Of a stretch of DNA of 64,000 bases, positions 43,179-51,368 are shown piece after piece; the first letter of the stretch is position 1, and every line of letters begins with the position of its first letter. The notes beneath the pieces are model-generated. The model did not search any database, was not told the origin of the DNA, and saw only the letters and a list, made by a program, of their open reading frames with translations. The stretch spans positions 1-64,000 of the forward strand of contig CAYXLR010000008.1 in NCBI GenBank assembly GCA_964466035.1. The letters are read 5' to 3'. Made by a program: the position numbers and the translations under genes. Source of the stretch: JANQEA01 sp964466035 (GTDB lineage: Bacteria > Bipolaricaulota > Bipolaricaulia > UBA7950 > UBA9294).

Positions 43179-44162
43179 CTATCGGAGATGGATCTCCACG
43201 ACGTCGCCGTCCTCGAGGCGGTGATCGGCCGGGACCTGCTGCCCGTCGAATCGGCCCGACCCCCAAATCCGGACGTACTTCAGCCGCTCGACGAAGTCGC
43301 GGTGCACGGTGCCGACCGCGTCGAGCACGGTGCTCCCCTCCGCCAGCGTGTACGGCTCCGTCATGTCCGGCTTCTTCCCCGGCATCTTCGTGTAGACGCG
43401 GACGACGTGAAGCGCCTCGAAGACCCGCTTCCGCAGCGCGTCCACTCCGGAGCCGGTCGTCGCGGACGTCCCGTACACCGGGAACGGCAGCCTCTCCGCG
43501 AGCCGTTCCAGCGACGCGGGCGGCGCGAGATCCACCTTGTTGAGGACGATCCCCGTCGGAATCTCCCGGACCCGCTCCTCGGTCCCTTCGTCGACGGTCG
43601 CCACCAGGCGGAGGTGCTTCTCATCGAGGAGGCCGCGTAGCTCCTCGAGCTCTTCGAGGACCAGTTCGCCGTCGCTCGCGTCGAGGACGACCAGCCCGAC
43701 GTCGCAGCCTCGGATCAGATTGAAGACCCACGGCTCGGTGTACTCCGACGTGATCGGCGGCAGGTCGAGCAGCTGGATCGAGACGTCCTCGAACGCCATC
43801 ATCCCCGGGACCGGCGCGAGCGTCGAGAACGGGTACTCCGCCACCTCCGGCCGCGCGTTCGTCAGCGCGGTCAGCAGGCTCGACTTGCCGGTGTTCGGCG
43901 GGCCGATCAGCACGACCTGCCCGGCCCCTTCGAGGGGGACGTGATCGAGCCCCGATGACTTCCCGCTTCGCTTGGACTCGGACTGGCTCTCCCGCAGCTT
44001 GGCGATCCGGCGCTTGATGTCCGCCTGCATCTTGTCGGTCCCCTTGTGCTTGGGGATCGTCGCCAGCATCTCCTCCAGAATGGCGAGCTTCTCGTCGGGC
44101 TCCTTCGCGTACCGGAGACGCTTGCGGGCCTTGAGGAACTCCGGTGTCAGGTTCGCGGGCAT
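43179..44162 (-). CDS. DRG/OBG-like GTPase with C-terminal TGS domain
   Basis: A 327-residue GTPase. A basic helical N-terminus precedes G1 'GPPNTGKSS' (87-95), G3 D133-L-P-P136 (Pro where DxxG has Gly), G4 'NKVD' and a TGS domain (about 255-327, 'YTLAEGSTVLDAVGTVHRDF'). The order resembles archaeal/eukaryotic DRG proteins, ribosome-associated GTPases. The changed G3 motif suggests unusual hydrolysis. Monocistronic. Confidence 0.85.
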   Translation of the reverse strand: MPANLTPEFLKARKRLRYAKEPDEKLAILEEMLATIPKHKGTDKMQADIKRRIAKLRESQSESKRSGKSSGLDHVPLEGAGQVVLIGPPNTGKSSLLTALTNARPEVAEYPFSTLAPVPGMMAFEDVSIQLLDLPPITSEYTEPWVFNLIRGCDVGLVVLDASDGELVLEELEELRGLLDEKHLRLVATVDEGTEERVREIPTGIVLNKVDLAPPASLERLAERLPFPVYGTSATTGSGVDALRKRVFEALHVVRVYTKMPGKKPDMTEPYTLAEGSTVLDAVGTVHRDFVERLKYVRIWGSGRFDGQQVPADHRLEDGDVVEIHLR

Positions 44163-44218
44163 CGTCTCAATCCTTCACGGCGCAGGGTAAAGGGTGCCGC
44201 GGGGCGCCGCAACGGGGC

Positions 44219-45706
44219 TCACTCGTTGTGCGGGATCTCGAGGGTACTGTTCCCGATGAATTCGCGAACGATCGCGTCTCCCGGGATCAGCCGGTGGTCG
44301 TTCACCTGTTCCAGCGTCAGCCCTTCCACGGACTCGAGCAGCTGACTGATCCGCTGATGGCGGATCTGCGCGTCGAGGTACGACGGGTACGGATCGAGGT
44401 CCTCCGGACGCGGCCAGACGCCGCCGTCTCCGACGAAGAACGGCTTGAGCGCCGGAAGGTCGAACGGCATCCCGCCGTTGATCCGCACGTCGGCGAGGCC
44501 CTTGAGCGGGATGATCGAGTAGAGCTCGCCGGCTCGTACGTAGTGCCAATGAAGCAGCGTCGCCAGCGGCGGGTGATTCCGATGGGTCGTGTCGCGCAGC
44601 GTGCGCCGCATCAGGCGGACGTCCTCGAACCGCGTCAGGCGCCGTCCCAAGGGATCCCCCGCGTACAGCGGAATCATCGGGTTCGGTTCGTACAGCGGGT
44701 TCATCGCCTCGATGTAGACGCGGAAGATGTTCGCACGATCGATGCCCTCGGTGATCGGCGGATAGAAGCCGTGGAGGCAGTCGAGAAGGAGGATCTGATC
44801 GTCGTCCCGTTTCACCGGCTTCGTGCCGGAGCGGTGCCCTTCCTTGAAGCTGTAGATCGGCTGCCGGATCGTGTCGCCGGCGAGCAAGCGCCGCAGGTGC
44901 TCGTTGAGCAGCTGGATGTCCAGCGCCTCCGGGGTCTCGTAGTTGCGGTCGCTGATCCAGTCCGTCGGATGCTCGATCAGCGACCAGAAGTAATCGTCGA
45001 GGTTGAGCACCAGGAATCTCAGTCCGTGACCTCGCAGTCGCTCGGTCAGCTTGACCGTCGTCGTCGTCTTCCCCGACGAGGACGGCCCGCTGATGAAGAT
45101 CATCTTGATCTCGTCCCCGGCCTCGATCCGATCGATCACCTTCTGCGCCGCTTCGTCGAGCGTCGATTCGAACCGCTCGAGCGACTCGTCGACGAGCGGC
45201 TTCACCCGCCCGCTCCGCACGATCTCGCTGAGCCCTTCGACCGTGTCGCAATCCCTCGCGTGGTTCCACGCCAGGAGCGGCTCGAGATGCTCCTCGGGGT
45301 ACCCGCTCCGCACGAACTGCTCGTCGCGGATCGCGCCCTCGCGAACCCAGTGATGCCCCCATCGATACGCCGTATACGAGTCCGCGATCTTGGTGAAGCC
45401 GTTGCTGCGCAGCACGTGCAGCACGCCGTCCTGCACCTCTTCGACCGTGGGGGGGAAGTTCGTCACGTGGTGCCGCGGATCGGCGTTGAGACAGACGATC
45501 ACCATGTCCGCGAGGGCCTCGGCGATCCCCTCGTCGGTCCCGCCGGCAGCGAACACCCGATCGTTGATGCCGGGCACGTAGTCCTGCGCGAAGCCGCCGC
45601 CCGTGTCGGCCGCCAGCAGGATGACGTTGAACACCTTCTCCGGATCGAACGTCACCAGCGAGTGATTTCGCTTGCGTATCTTCCCGATTCGGTTCAGAAC
45701 AGCCAT
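44219..45706 (-). CDS. ATP-cone / phosphoribulokinase-uridine kinase fusion
   Basis: A 495-residue fusion. Residues 9-115 read as an ATP-cone ('IRKRNHSLVTFDPEKVFNVI', 'PTVEEVQDGVLHVLRSNGF', 'SYTAYRWGH'), the nucleotide-sensing module of ribonucleotide reductases and NrdR. Residues 200-400 are a PRK/uridine-kinase P-loop domain with 'GPSSSGKTT' (207-215) and 'LNLDDYFWS'. The ATP-cone suggests ATP/dATP control of a nucleoside kinase. TATAAT lies 9 nt before ATG 45706, a leaderless layout. Confidence 0.85.
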   Translation of the reverse strand: MAVLNRIGKIRKRNHSLVTFDPEKVFNVILLAADTGGGFAQDYVPGINDRVFAAGGTDEGIAEALADMVIVCLNADPRHHVTNFPPTVEEVQDGVLHVLRSNGFTKIADSYTAYRWGHHWVREGAIRDEQFVRSGYPEEHLEPLLAWNHARDCDTVEGLSEIVRSGRVKPLVDESLERFESTLDEAAQKVIDRIEAGDEIKMIFISGPSSSGKTTTTVKLTERLRGHGLRFLVLNLDDYFWSLIEHPTDWISDRNYETPEALDIQLLNEHLRRLLAGDTIRQPIYSFKEGHRSGTKPVKRDDDQILLLDCLHGFYPPITEGIDRANIFRVYIEAMNPLYEPNPMIPLYAGDPLGRRLTRFEDVRLMRRTLRDTTHRNHPPLATLLHWHYVRAGELYSIIPLKGLADVRINGGMPFDLPALKPFFVGDGGVWPRPEDLDPYPSYLDAQIRHQRISQLLESVEGLTLEQVNDHRLIPGDAIVREFIGNSTLEIPHNE

Positions 45707-45715
45707 GACACCGCG

Positions 45716-45721
45716 ATTATA
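45716..45721 (-). promoter_or_regulatory. -10 element of leaderless kinase gene
   Basis: A perfect TATAAT on the minus strand, 9 nt before ATG 45706; the -35 is not clear. An inverted repeat GTGACGC/GCGTCAC (45734-45740 with 45755-45761) just upstream may be an operator. Confidence 0.6.
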
Positions 45722-45764
45722 GCGGATTCATGCGTGACGCACGCGCGACGCTTCGCGTCACGTA

Positions 45765-45805
45765 GACGAAGGACCGGGTCCGCAAGTACGATCCGGCCCT
45801 TCGTC
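45765..45805 (-). terminator. Hairpin downstream of deoxynucleoside kinase
   Basis: The stem GACGAAGG (45765-45772) with CCTTCGTC (45798-45805) includes an inner CCGG pairing. There is no T-run, so termination is uncertain. Confidence 0.4.
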
Positions 45806-45888
45806 CGGTTGGTGACCTCGCTTGCCCGCTCAGCCTTCTCTGAGACAATCGCGACATGTTGCGCTTCGTCCGGTCGGTCCTCGTCTCG

Positions 45889-46536
45889 TTATTCGGTCCT
45901 GGCTTCGACCGGCTCCTCGCGCGTCGTCAGCGCGACGCCCTCGCGTCGGAGGAGATCGTAGACATCGTGCGCCTGCCACTGCTTGCAGCCGTCGACCACG
46001 ACGGCGAGCGGGTTGTCGAGCAGCCACTCGTCGTGCAGGACCTCGAGGTCGCGCAGGTACTCGAGCGGGATCTCGTTCTCTTCGTCTCGCCCGCGCTGTA
46101 CGATCCGCTCGTGGCAGACCTCGGCCGGCGTTCGCAGGTAGACGATCTTGTCCGGATCGGCGCACCAGTTGCTCTGGAGCCAGTCCCACATCCGGCAGTA
46201 GATCTGCCACTCCGACTCCGACATCAGACCGGTTTGATAGCAGTTCTTCGCGAAGACGTACCGGTCGCAGTAGACCGATCGCTCGAGGACGACCGCGGAG
46301 TGATCGATCATCCCAAGGACCTCGCTCCACGTCTTGGCTCGCGTCGTGAACGCGGCCAGCTGGAACGTGAACGCCCATCGCTTCGGGTCCTCGTAGAACA
46401 TCCCGAGCAGGTTCGCCGCGAAGTCCTTCTGCCAAGCTCCGACCGGCTCCTCGATGAAACCGAACATCCCCGACTCGTGCAGCCGTCGGCCGACCGTGCT
46501 CTTGCCGGCGGCGATGTTGCCCTCGAAGAGAATCAT
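45889..46536 (-). CDS. Deoxynucleoside kinase (dGK/dAK-like)
   Basis: A 215-residue kinase: P-loop 'MILFEGNIAAGKST' at the very N-terminus, 'EEPVGAWQKDFAANLLGMFY', the catalytic E-R-S motif 'VVLERSVYCDRYVFAKN' and LID region 'ERIVQRGRDEENEIPLEYL'. It phosphorylates deoxynucleosides in salvage. ATG 46536 is chosen because the P-loop begins there and AGGGGG lies upstream; the longer frame adds an unlike extension. It precedes the ATP-cone kinase. Confidence 0.88.
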   Translation of the reverse strand: MILFEGNIAAGKSTVGRRLHESGMFGFIEEPVGAWQKDFAANLLGMFYEDPKRWAFTFQLAAFTTRAKTWSEVLGMIDHSAVVLERSVYCDRYVFAKNCYQTGLMSESEWQIYCRMWDWLQSNWCADPDKIVYLRTPAEVCHERIVQRGRDEENEIPLEYLRDLEVLHDEWLLDNPLAVVVDGCKQWQAHDVYDLLRREGVALTTREEPVEARTE

Positions 46537-46947
46537 CGTGCGCTGCCCCCTCACTTTCCCCCCCTTTGCGGAAGCTTCCCGTTCGGCCTCTCGGACCCCG
46601 GCTCGGCACGAGCACCGCGATCCGCCCGACATCTCTTCAGGAATGGATTCACTGCCCGAACCGCTGGAAAACCCACCCGTGGCTCTCATCATACGTGCCG
46701 CGATCGGCTCGGTGAAATCCGCTCCGCCTCGGGTCGTTCTCCCAAACGTTCATCCGATGGGCGTTTCGAGACCGTCACGCCGCCGGACGAGACAGACGTC
46801 CGGCGACCGTTCGTCTGCCGATCGCGCACGACACGCGCCACCGCGACTTTCGGGTCCCAGGTCCCACGATCGCCCCCTCGCCGTCGCCCCGACGCCGCGT
46901 TGATTTCGGAAGGTGCCCCAATACAATCCGTCGAATCAGGAGGCCGC
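46537..46947. other. 411-bp divergent intergenic region with two promoters
   Basis: On the minus strand TTCACC-N17-TATGAT (46716-46688) would drive the deoxynucleoside kinase with a leader of about 150 nt. On the plus strand TTGATT (46900-46905), 16 bp, TACAAT (46922-46927) drives the radical SAM gene. No gene or known RNA is recognised. Confidence 0.6.
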
Positions 46948-48036
46948 ATGCCGGAGAGACGTCAGACGTCGAGCGCGTTCGAGGCGAGCATCTTCGAGGC
47001 CGTACGCATCGCGTTTCGGATCACGCTACACAACCCGCGCATCGCCGTCCGCGCCCCGCGCTTGCTCTGGCGCCAGTGGCGCGCCGCGCGTCGCCGTCGA
47101 CGTCACGAGCGGGCCGGCACGCACGTGCCGCCGTTCGTCATCTACTCCGTCACCGGCAAGTGCAACCTCGACTGCGACGGCTGCTACGACAAGCTGCTCC
47201 ACCGAAGCGATCGCCCCGAGCTGACCGACGACGAGATGCGGCGGGTGCTCGACGAGGCCCGCGAGCTCGGCGTGTCGATCGTCCTCCTCGCCGGCGGCGA
47301 GCCGCTCCTCCGACGCCGTCTCCTCCGAACCACCGCCGACTACCCCGAGATCCTCTTTTTGCTGTTCACGAACGGATCGCTGCTCGACGAGCGCCGGATC
47401 GAGGAGCTGAAGCGGCAGCGTCACGTCGTCCCGGTGCTGAGCATCGAAGGCGACGAGACGAAGACCAACGATCGCCGCGGCGCCGGCACCTATCGACACG
47501 TGATCGCGGCGATGGAGCGCCTCCGACGTCGCCGCGTCTTCTTCGGGACCTCCACCACGCTGACGCGGGCCAACTTCGACACGCACCTCGACGAGGCGCA
47601 CCTTCGCGATCTGATCCGAAAGGGTTGCCGGCTCTTCTACTCGATCAACTACGTCCCGGTGCAGCCCGGGACCGAGCATCTCCAGCTCGAGCCGGAGCAG
47701 GTCCGCGAACTCGAACGCCGGCTCGAGGTGCTCAGAAAGAGGCTGCCCGCGATCTTCATCGCGTTCCCTCACGACGAGGTCGCACTCGGCGGCTGCCTCG
47801 CCGCCGGACGCGGTTTCCTCCACGTCAACGCGTACGGCGACGTCGAGCCGTGCCCGTTCTCGCCGTACTCGGACACGAACCTCCTCGAGACGTCCTTCGC
47901 GGACGCACTGGGCTCCCCGCTTCTGCAGAAGATCCTGAACTCCGGCGTCGTCCTCGACGAGACCGACGGACAGTGCGCCCTTTGGAAGCGGCGCGAATGG
48001 GTCGCGAGCCTGCTCGAAGAGATAGCCTCCGAATGA
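46948..48036 (+). CDS. Radical SAM protein with cysteine-containing C-terminus
   Basis: A 362-residue protein. A basic, possibly membrane-associating N-terminus (about 20-55) precedes the cluster motif C72-x3-C76-x2-C79 ('GKCNLDCDGCYDKL') and the 'LLAGGEPLL' SAM motif. The C-terminus has 'NAYGDVEPCPFSPYSDTNLL' and a last 'DGQCALW', resembling a short SPASM or twitch domain with a second cluster. ATG 46948 follows CAGGAGG. The stop overlaps the DUF4392 gene (ATGA). Substrate unknown. Confidence 0.85.
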   Translation: MPERRQTSSAFEASIFEAVRIAFRITLHNPRIAVRAPRLLWRQWRAARRRRRHERAGTHVPPFVIYSVTGKCNLDCDGCYDKLLHRSDRPELTDDEMRRVLDEARELGVSIVLLAGGEPLLRRRLLRTTADYPEILFLLFTNGSLLDERRIEELKRQRHVVPVLSIEGDETKTNDRRGAGTYRHVIAAMERLRRRRVFFGTSTTLTRANFDTHLDEAHLRDLIRKGCRLFYSINYVPVQPGTEHLQLEPEQVRELERRLEVLRKRLPAIFIAFPHDEVALGGCLAAGRGFLHVNAYGDVEPCPFSPYSDTNLLETSFADALGSPLLQKILNSGVVLDETDGQCALWKRREWVASLLEEIASE

Positions 48037-48875
48037 AGAGCAAGCGGACGGCCGATCCGTTCGCGGAGATCGATCGGCTCGTCGACGCCCTCCTGACGCA
48101 TCGAGGCCGGCGCGTCGCCCTGTTCACCGGGTTCGTCGTCCCGGAGTCGTTCCCCGGCGGCGAGAACGACGGGCCGCTCGGCACCGTTGCCCTGGCGCGC
48201 GCCCTGGATCGCGCCGGCTACGACGTCGCGGTCCACGCCGATCCGCAGGTCCTCGACCACACGACCTGGCTCGCCGCCGAGATCGGCGCGAACGTTCGCG
48301 TCGCCCCGATTCCCGGGACCCCGTCGGCCGAGTTCGTCGGCGCGATCGATGTCGCGATCGCGATCGAGAAGCCAGGCGAGAACTCGACGGGGCACCTGCA
48401 CGCCTGGAACGGCCGCCGGATCGAGGAGGGGTCGACCTCGATCGACCAGCTGTTCGAACGGCTGAGCGCGGCGGGCAGGCCGACGGTCGCGATCGGCGAT
48501 CGGGGAAACGAGATCGGCTTCGGCGCGATCCGCGACGAGGTCCTGTCTCTCGTTCCCGAGGCGCGGCGTTGCACCTGCGGCTGCGGCGGTGGGACCGCGG
48601 CGGTCGCCCCGGCCGACCACCTGTATCCGGCCGCGGTCTCCAACTGGGGCTCGTACGGGCTGTGCGCCGGCCTCGCCGTTGCGACCGGGGACCCCTCGCT
48701 CGCGCTCCGCCCCGAGGAAGAAGAGCGCCTCCTCAACGTCGCCGCCGTCCGCGGCTACCGGGACGGGCTATTGAAGGCCGTCGCGTTCGGCGTCGACGGG
48801 ATCAGCGGCTCGATCTCGATCCGGATCGTCGGCGCGCTGGAGGAGCTCGTCGCCCGAGCCGGCGAAGCCGGATGA
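48033..48875 (+). CDS. DUF4392 / D-glutamate cyclase-like protein
   Basis: A 280-residue protein matching the DUF4392 (D-glutamate cyclase C-terminal-like) family: 'VALFTGFVVPESFPGGENDG', 'IAIEKPGENSTGHLHAWNG', 'IGDRGNEIGFGAIRDEV' and 'SNWGSYGLCAGLAVATGD'. The family relates to mitochondrial D-glutamate cyclase. Coupling to a radical SAM gene (ATGA overlap) suggests a joint pathway in small-molecule metabolism. Confidence 0.85.
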   Translation: MKSKRTADPFAEIDRLVDALLTHRGRRVALFTGFVVPESFPGGENDGPLGTVALARALDRAGYDVAVHADPQVLDHTTWLAAEIGANVRVAPIPGTPSAEFVGAIDVAIAIEKPGENSTGHLHAWNGRRIEEGSTSIDQLFERLSAAGRPTVAIGDRGNEIGFGAIRDEVLSLVPEARRCTCGCGGGTAAVAPADHLYPAAVSNWGSYGLCAGLAVATGDPSLALRPEEEERLLNVAAVRGYRDGLLKAVAFGVDGISGSISIRIVGALEELVARAGEAG

Positions 48876-48934
48876 AGAGAGCGCCTGTGCGTGGCCCCAT
48901 CGAAGGAAGGAACGAGGCGCTTCACGGGTAGCCA

Positions 48935-49153
48935 GCTCGGGCCAAGGGATCCTCTAACACCCGCAGAGATCGGCTTACCGCTGCTCCCTTCCGGGCCTCA
49001 CGGGGTTCACCGACATGCGCCGCAGAGGGCTCGACCGTCAACGCCGCTTGCCCGAGGACGGACCCTCACGCCTTCCCCCTCCGGAAGCCCTTCGGCTCCA
49101 CGTGAGCGGGTTGTGGATGCAGGGGACCGCTAGCCCCCCACCTAGCACAGGCG
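48935..49153 (-). ncRNA. ffs: Signal recognition particle RNA, large (Alu-containing) bacterial type
   Basis: The minus strand contains the helix-8 signature 'GGCCCGGAAGGGAGCAGCGG' (about 48992-49011) and flanking 'GGTGAACCCCGTGA'. The 5' part 'GTGCTAGGTGGGG' and 'TAGCGGTCCCCTGCA' matches the Alu domain of Bacillus scRNA, as does 'GCGGCGTTGACGG'. The 3' end 'GGCCCGAGCTGGCTACC' pairs back. Ends are approximate. It starts directly after tRNA-Ser, so both may be processed from one transcript. Confidence 0.88.
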
Positions 49154-49154
49154 G

Positions 49155-49245
49155 TGGCGGAGGGGGCGGGATTTGAACCCGCGGTACCCACGAGGGGTAC
49201 ACCGGTTCTCCAAACCGGCGGATTCGGCCGCTCTCCAACCCCTCC
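49155..49245 (-). tRNA. tRNA-Ser(GGA)
   Basis: A complete 91-nt class II tRNA with CCA encoded. Acceptor GGAGGGG with CCCCTCC, anticodon stem CCGGT/ACCGG with loop TTGGAGA (anticodon GGA), a long variable arm and T-arm CGGG-TTCAAAT-CCCG. Discriminator G. It forms the left boundary of the tRNA-flanked cassette. Confidence 0.96.
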
Positions 49246-49254
49246 GGCGGATCG

Positions 49255-49283
49255 ATTCTAGGGGGCGAGACACGAGGCCGCAA
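49255..49283 (-). promoter_or_regulatory. tRNA-Ser promoter (copy A)
   Basis: On the minus strand: -35 TTGCGG (49283-49278), 17-bp spacer, -10 TAGAAT (49260-49255). Confidence 0.7.
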
Positions 49284-49538
49284 CTTGTCTGTGGGATCCC
49301 TTTAATACCTTTCACAAGCCGCGAGTATCTCCCTCACTACGCGTGCCAAGATGTAGGCAACTGCTGGCTGCTGCAGAGACCTGCACAGGCAAATGTGGCA
49401 TCGGCCGTGACCGACCCGTGTGTCCCTCTTGCCTGGTCACTTGCGATCGCTTGTCCCCGGAATACGTGCCCCGGTATCATCAGGAGTCATACTCCAAAAA
49501 GTGCCGCTATCAAGAGAAAAACGGACAAGGAGAAGCAG

Positions 49539-49991
49539 GTGAGTTCGCTAGCTCTCCCGATCGTCACAGCGCTTCTGATCGCGACGGGCGTAGCGGGATC
49601 GATCTGGATACTCACAAGGCACTGGAGGCGATTCCACTCCCGGAATCACAGACTCGCGAGCGCCTCCGGAGTGTCCGCAGATGCAGAAGATAAAACCCAT
49701 GCGAAGCTGACAGGGCCGGCTTCCTCGGTCCGCGAGCATGGCCGGACAATCCGACTAGGCAAGATCCTCACTGCGGCTATGGTCCTGTTGCTGCTGTGGT
49801 TTCTCCTGGCCTACCATACCATTGCCATCTCAGAATCGGGGATGCTAGTTATCCTGAAGAAGACATCGTGGACGTTCGATGGATGCATCATTATCGAAGG
49901 GAACTGGCAGCTGCTCGCACTTCATCACCCAGTGCTTGCGTCACGGCTACTTGTAGGGCAAGGAACGTGGCTTCTTGGGAGTTCCCCATGA
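49539..49991 (+). CDS. Orphan two-TM membrane protein in cassette
   Basis: A 150-residue protein with TM helices near residues 4-27 and about 85-107, separated by a basic hydrophilic stretch. The C-terminal part is external or membrane-hugging ('WTFDGCIIIEGNWQLLALHH'). No family is recognised. GTG 49539 has AAGGAG upstream; a candidate promoter TTGTCC-N18-TATCAT lies at 49451-49480. The longer open frame starts inside the tRNA and is not credible. Confidence 0.5.
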   Translation: MSSLALPIVTALLIATGVAGSIWILTRHWRRFHSRNHRLASASGVSADAEDKTHAKLTGPASSVREHGRTIRLGKILTAAMVLLLLWFLLAYHTIAISESGMLVILKKTSWTFDGCIIIEGNWQLLALHHPVLASRLLVGQGTWLLGSSP

Positions 49992-50096
49992 CTTCCTTGA
50001 ATGAGGAACTTGAGCGTTCTAGGATCCTCTCACTACGCGATGGTGAACCGTGAGAAGCCACACTCCAGTCCGTAGGCGAATGCATTGTTAACCGGA

Positions 50097-50585
50097 CTAT
50101 GTCCTTGTTGCTTCTGGGACCAATCGTGTGAACCTCAGCATCAGGTTCTGCGACTCGTTGACAAACCCCGTGATAGTCTCTCGTGTCAGCTCTTCCGTGA
50201 CGATGGTGCCGTCTGGCTTGTGTCGCAAGACAAGAACGGCTGCATCGTCCCACTCGTTTGGCTCCCTTGTTGCCACTGGGTTATGTGCAACATCGTTTCG
50301 GCGCTTCCTTGTCACGTGGAGATCTTCGCATAGGGCGTTGATGTCGTCTAGAGCGAGATCTGAACGCTGACGAAGGAGTTCTCTCAGTATCTCTATTCGC
50401 TTGAAGAGTGACACCCTACTAGTAGCAGAGGATAGGACTTCGTCCTGTCCGAAGGCTCTAATAGCCAAGTTGACGAGTTGCTCCAGCGCACCGCAATGAG
50501 CTACGAACATCCCGACGCCTAGCGCGAATCGATTTGCACCGTCGGTCACTTCAGCAGCCAAGTCGGTGCCCTGCGCGCATGTCAT
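50097..50585 (-). CDS. HEPN-like protein with R-x4-H motif (putative RNase toxin)
   Basis: A 162-residue helical protein. The long helices 'FVAHCGALEQLVNLAIRAFG' and 'LFKRIEILRELLRQRS' precede R96-N-D-V-A-H101, the R-x4-H catalytic motif of HEPN RNases, after a basic 'TRKRRNDVAHNP'. HEPN proteins serve in toxin-antitoxin, Abi and CRISPR-linked defence. ATG 50585 has AAGGGGGG upstream; a TTG at 50666 is possible but has no ribosome site. It lies downstream of the zinc-ribbon gene on the same strand. Confidence 0.65.
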   Translation of the reverse strand: MTCAQGTDLAAEVTDGANRFALGVGMFVAHCGALEQLVNLAIRAFGQDEVLSSATSRVSLFKRIEILRELLRQRSDLALDDINALCEDLHVTRKRRNDVAHNPVATREPNEWDDAAVLVLRHKPDGTIVTEELTRETITGFVNESQNLMLRFTRLVPEATRT

Positions 50586-50705
50586 GAGGATATCTCCCCC
50601 CTTTCCAAAGCATTGAAGGATTGCCTTCACAACCGAGAAGTTCGCCGATCGATCGCTTGTCGCCAAGAGCGATCAAGCGTCCGACGAGGTTCGGGCCTAC
50701 TGGTG

Positions 50706-51368
50706 CTATTCAGTTAGAGCCTTGATCTTCCCTTCAATCTCGGAGATCTGTTGTGCTTGCCCTGCATCATCGATTGCGTCTGTCCGTAGCAGATAGAGAG
50801 CTTCTTGGTAAGCATCAATAGCCTTCTTCCGGTTTCCCTTGAACTCCGCTTTCTTTGCCACTTCCAGATAGCCCTCTAGTTGAATGTCGTGTATGAAGCC
50901 CGTAAGACGTGCCTCAAGATCGGCCAAGTCAACGGTGTCACCCGTCTTACTGCGGAACTCCTGTAGCTTCACCAGAGCCTTCTCTATCGTCGTGATTCCC
51001 GATTTCTGCGATACTGTCACCTTCGCCTTCGCAAGAGCGGCTTCAACGATGTGCTCTGCACCATTGCGGATCGCCGCTGTACGATCCTTCTCGAATTGCG
51101 CTAGAAGCTCTGATGGCTTCGGTGTGATCGTCGAAATGCCCTGGCTTTCGTACTCCAATAGCGCATTCAGGTTGTCGCTCAGGACTTGCAATCGCCGCAT
51201 CAGCGTCTCTGGGTTCCTTGTTGTATCAATCAGCTTCGCAGACTCCTGGATGATACGTACACGATTCGCGGCATCACGAGAGACAGTCGCAGCACACTCC
51301 GCGCACAATCCATCTCGATCAACAACCAAGAATAGACCTCGCTTGCTACACAATCGGCACTTGGGCAT
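50706..51368 (-). CDS. Zinc-ribbon and TPR-like protein in cassette
   Basis: A 220-residue protein. The N-terminus carries a zinc ribbon C4-x2-C7..C22-x2-C25 ('MPKCRLCSKRG', 'GLCAECAATV'). The middle is helical/coiled-coil, and the end reads as a TPR-like helical pair ('YLEVAKKAEFKGNRKKAIDA', 'YQEALYLLRTDAIDDA'). Function unknown; a partner or regulator of the HEPN protein is plausible. Perfect TATAAT (51382-51377) lies 8 nt before ATG 51368, suggesting a leaderless mRNA. Confidence 0.65.
   Translation of the reverse strand: MPKCRLCSKRGLFLVVDRDGLCAECAATVSRDAANRVRIIQESAKLIDTTRNPETLMRRLQVLSDNLNALLEYESQGISTITPKPSELLAQFEKDRTAAIRNGAEHIVEAALAKAKVTVSQKSGITTIEKALVKLQEFRSKTGDTVDLADLEARLTGFIHDIQLEGYLEVAKKAEFKGNRKKAIDAYQEALYLLRTDAIDDAGQAQQISEIEGKIKALTE

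Noticed and set aside
49173..49538. Extension of the cassette membrane-protein frame back into tRNA-Ser
   Set aside because: Coding through a functional tRNA is implausible, and GTG 49539 has a clear ribosome site.
50586..50666. TTG-initiated N-terminal extension of the HEPN-like protein
   Set aside because: It lacks a ribosome site, whereas ATG 50585 has AAGGGGGG at good distance.
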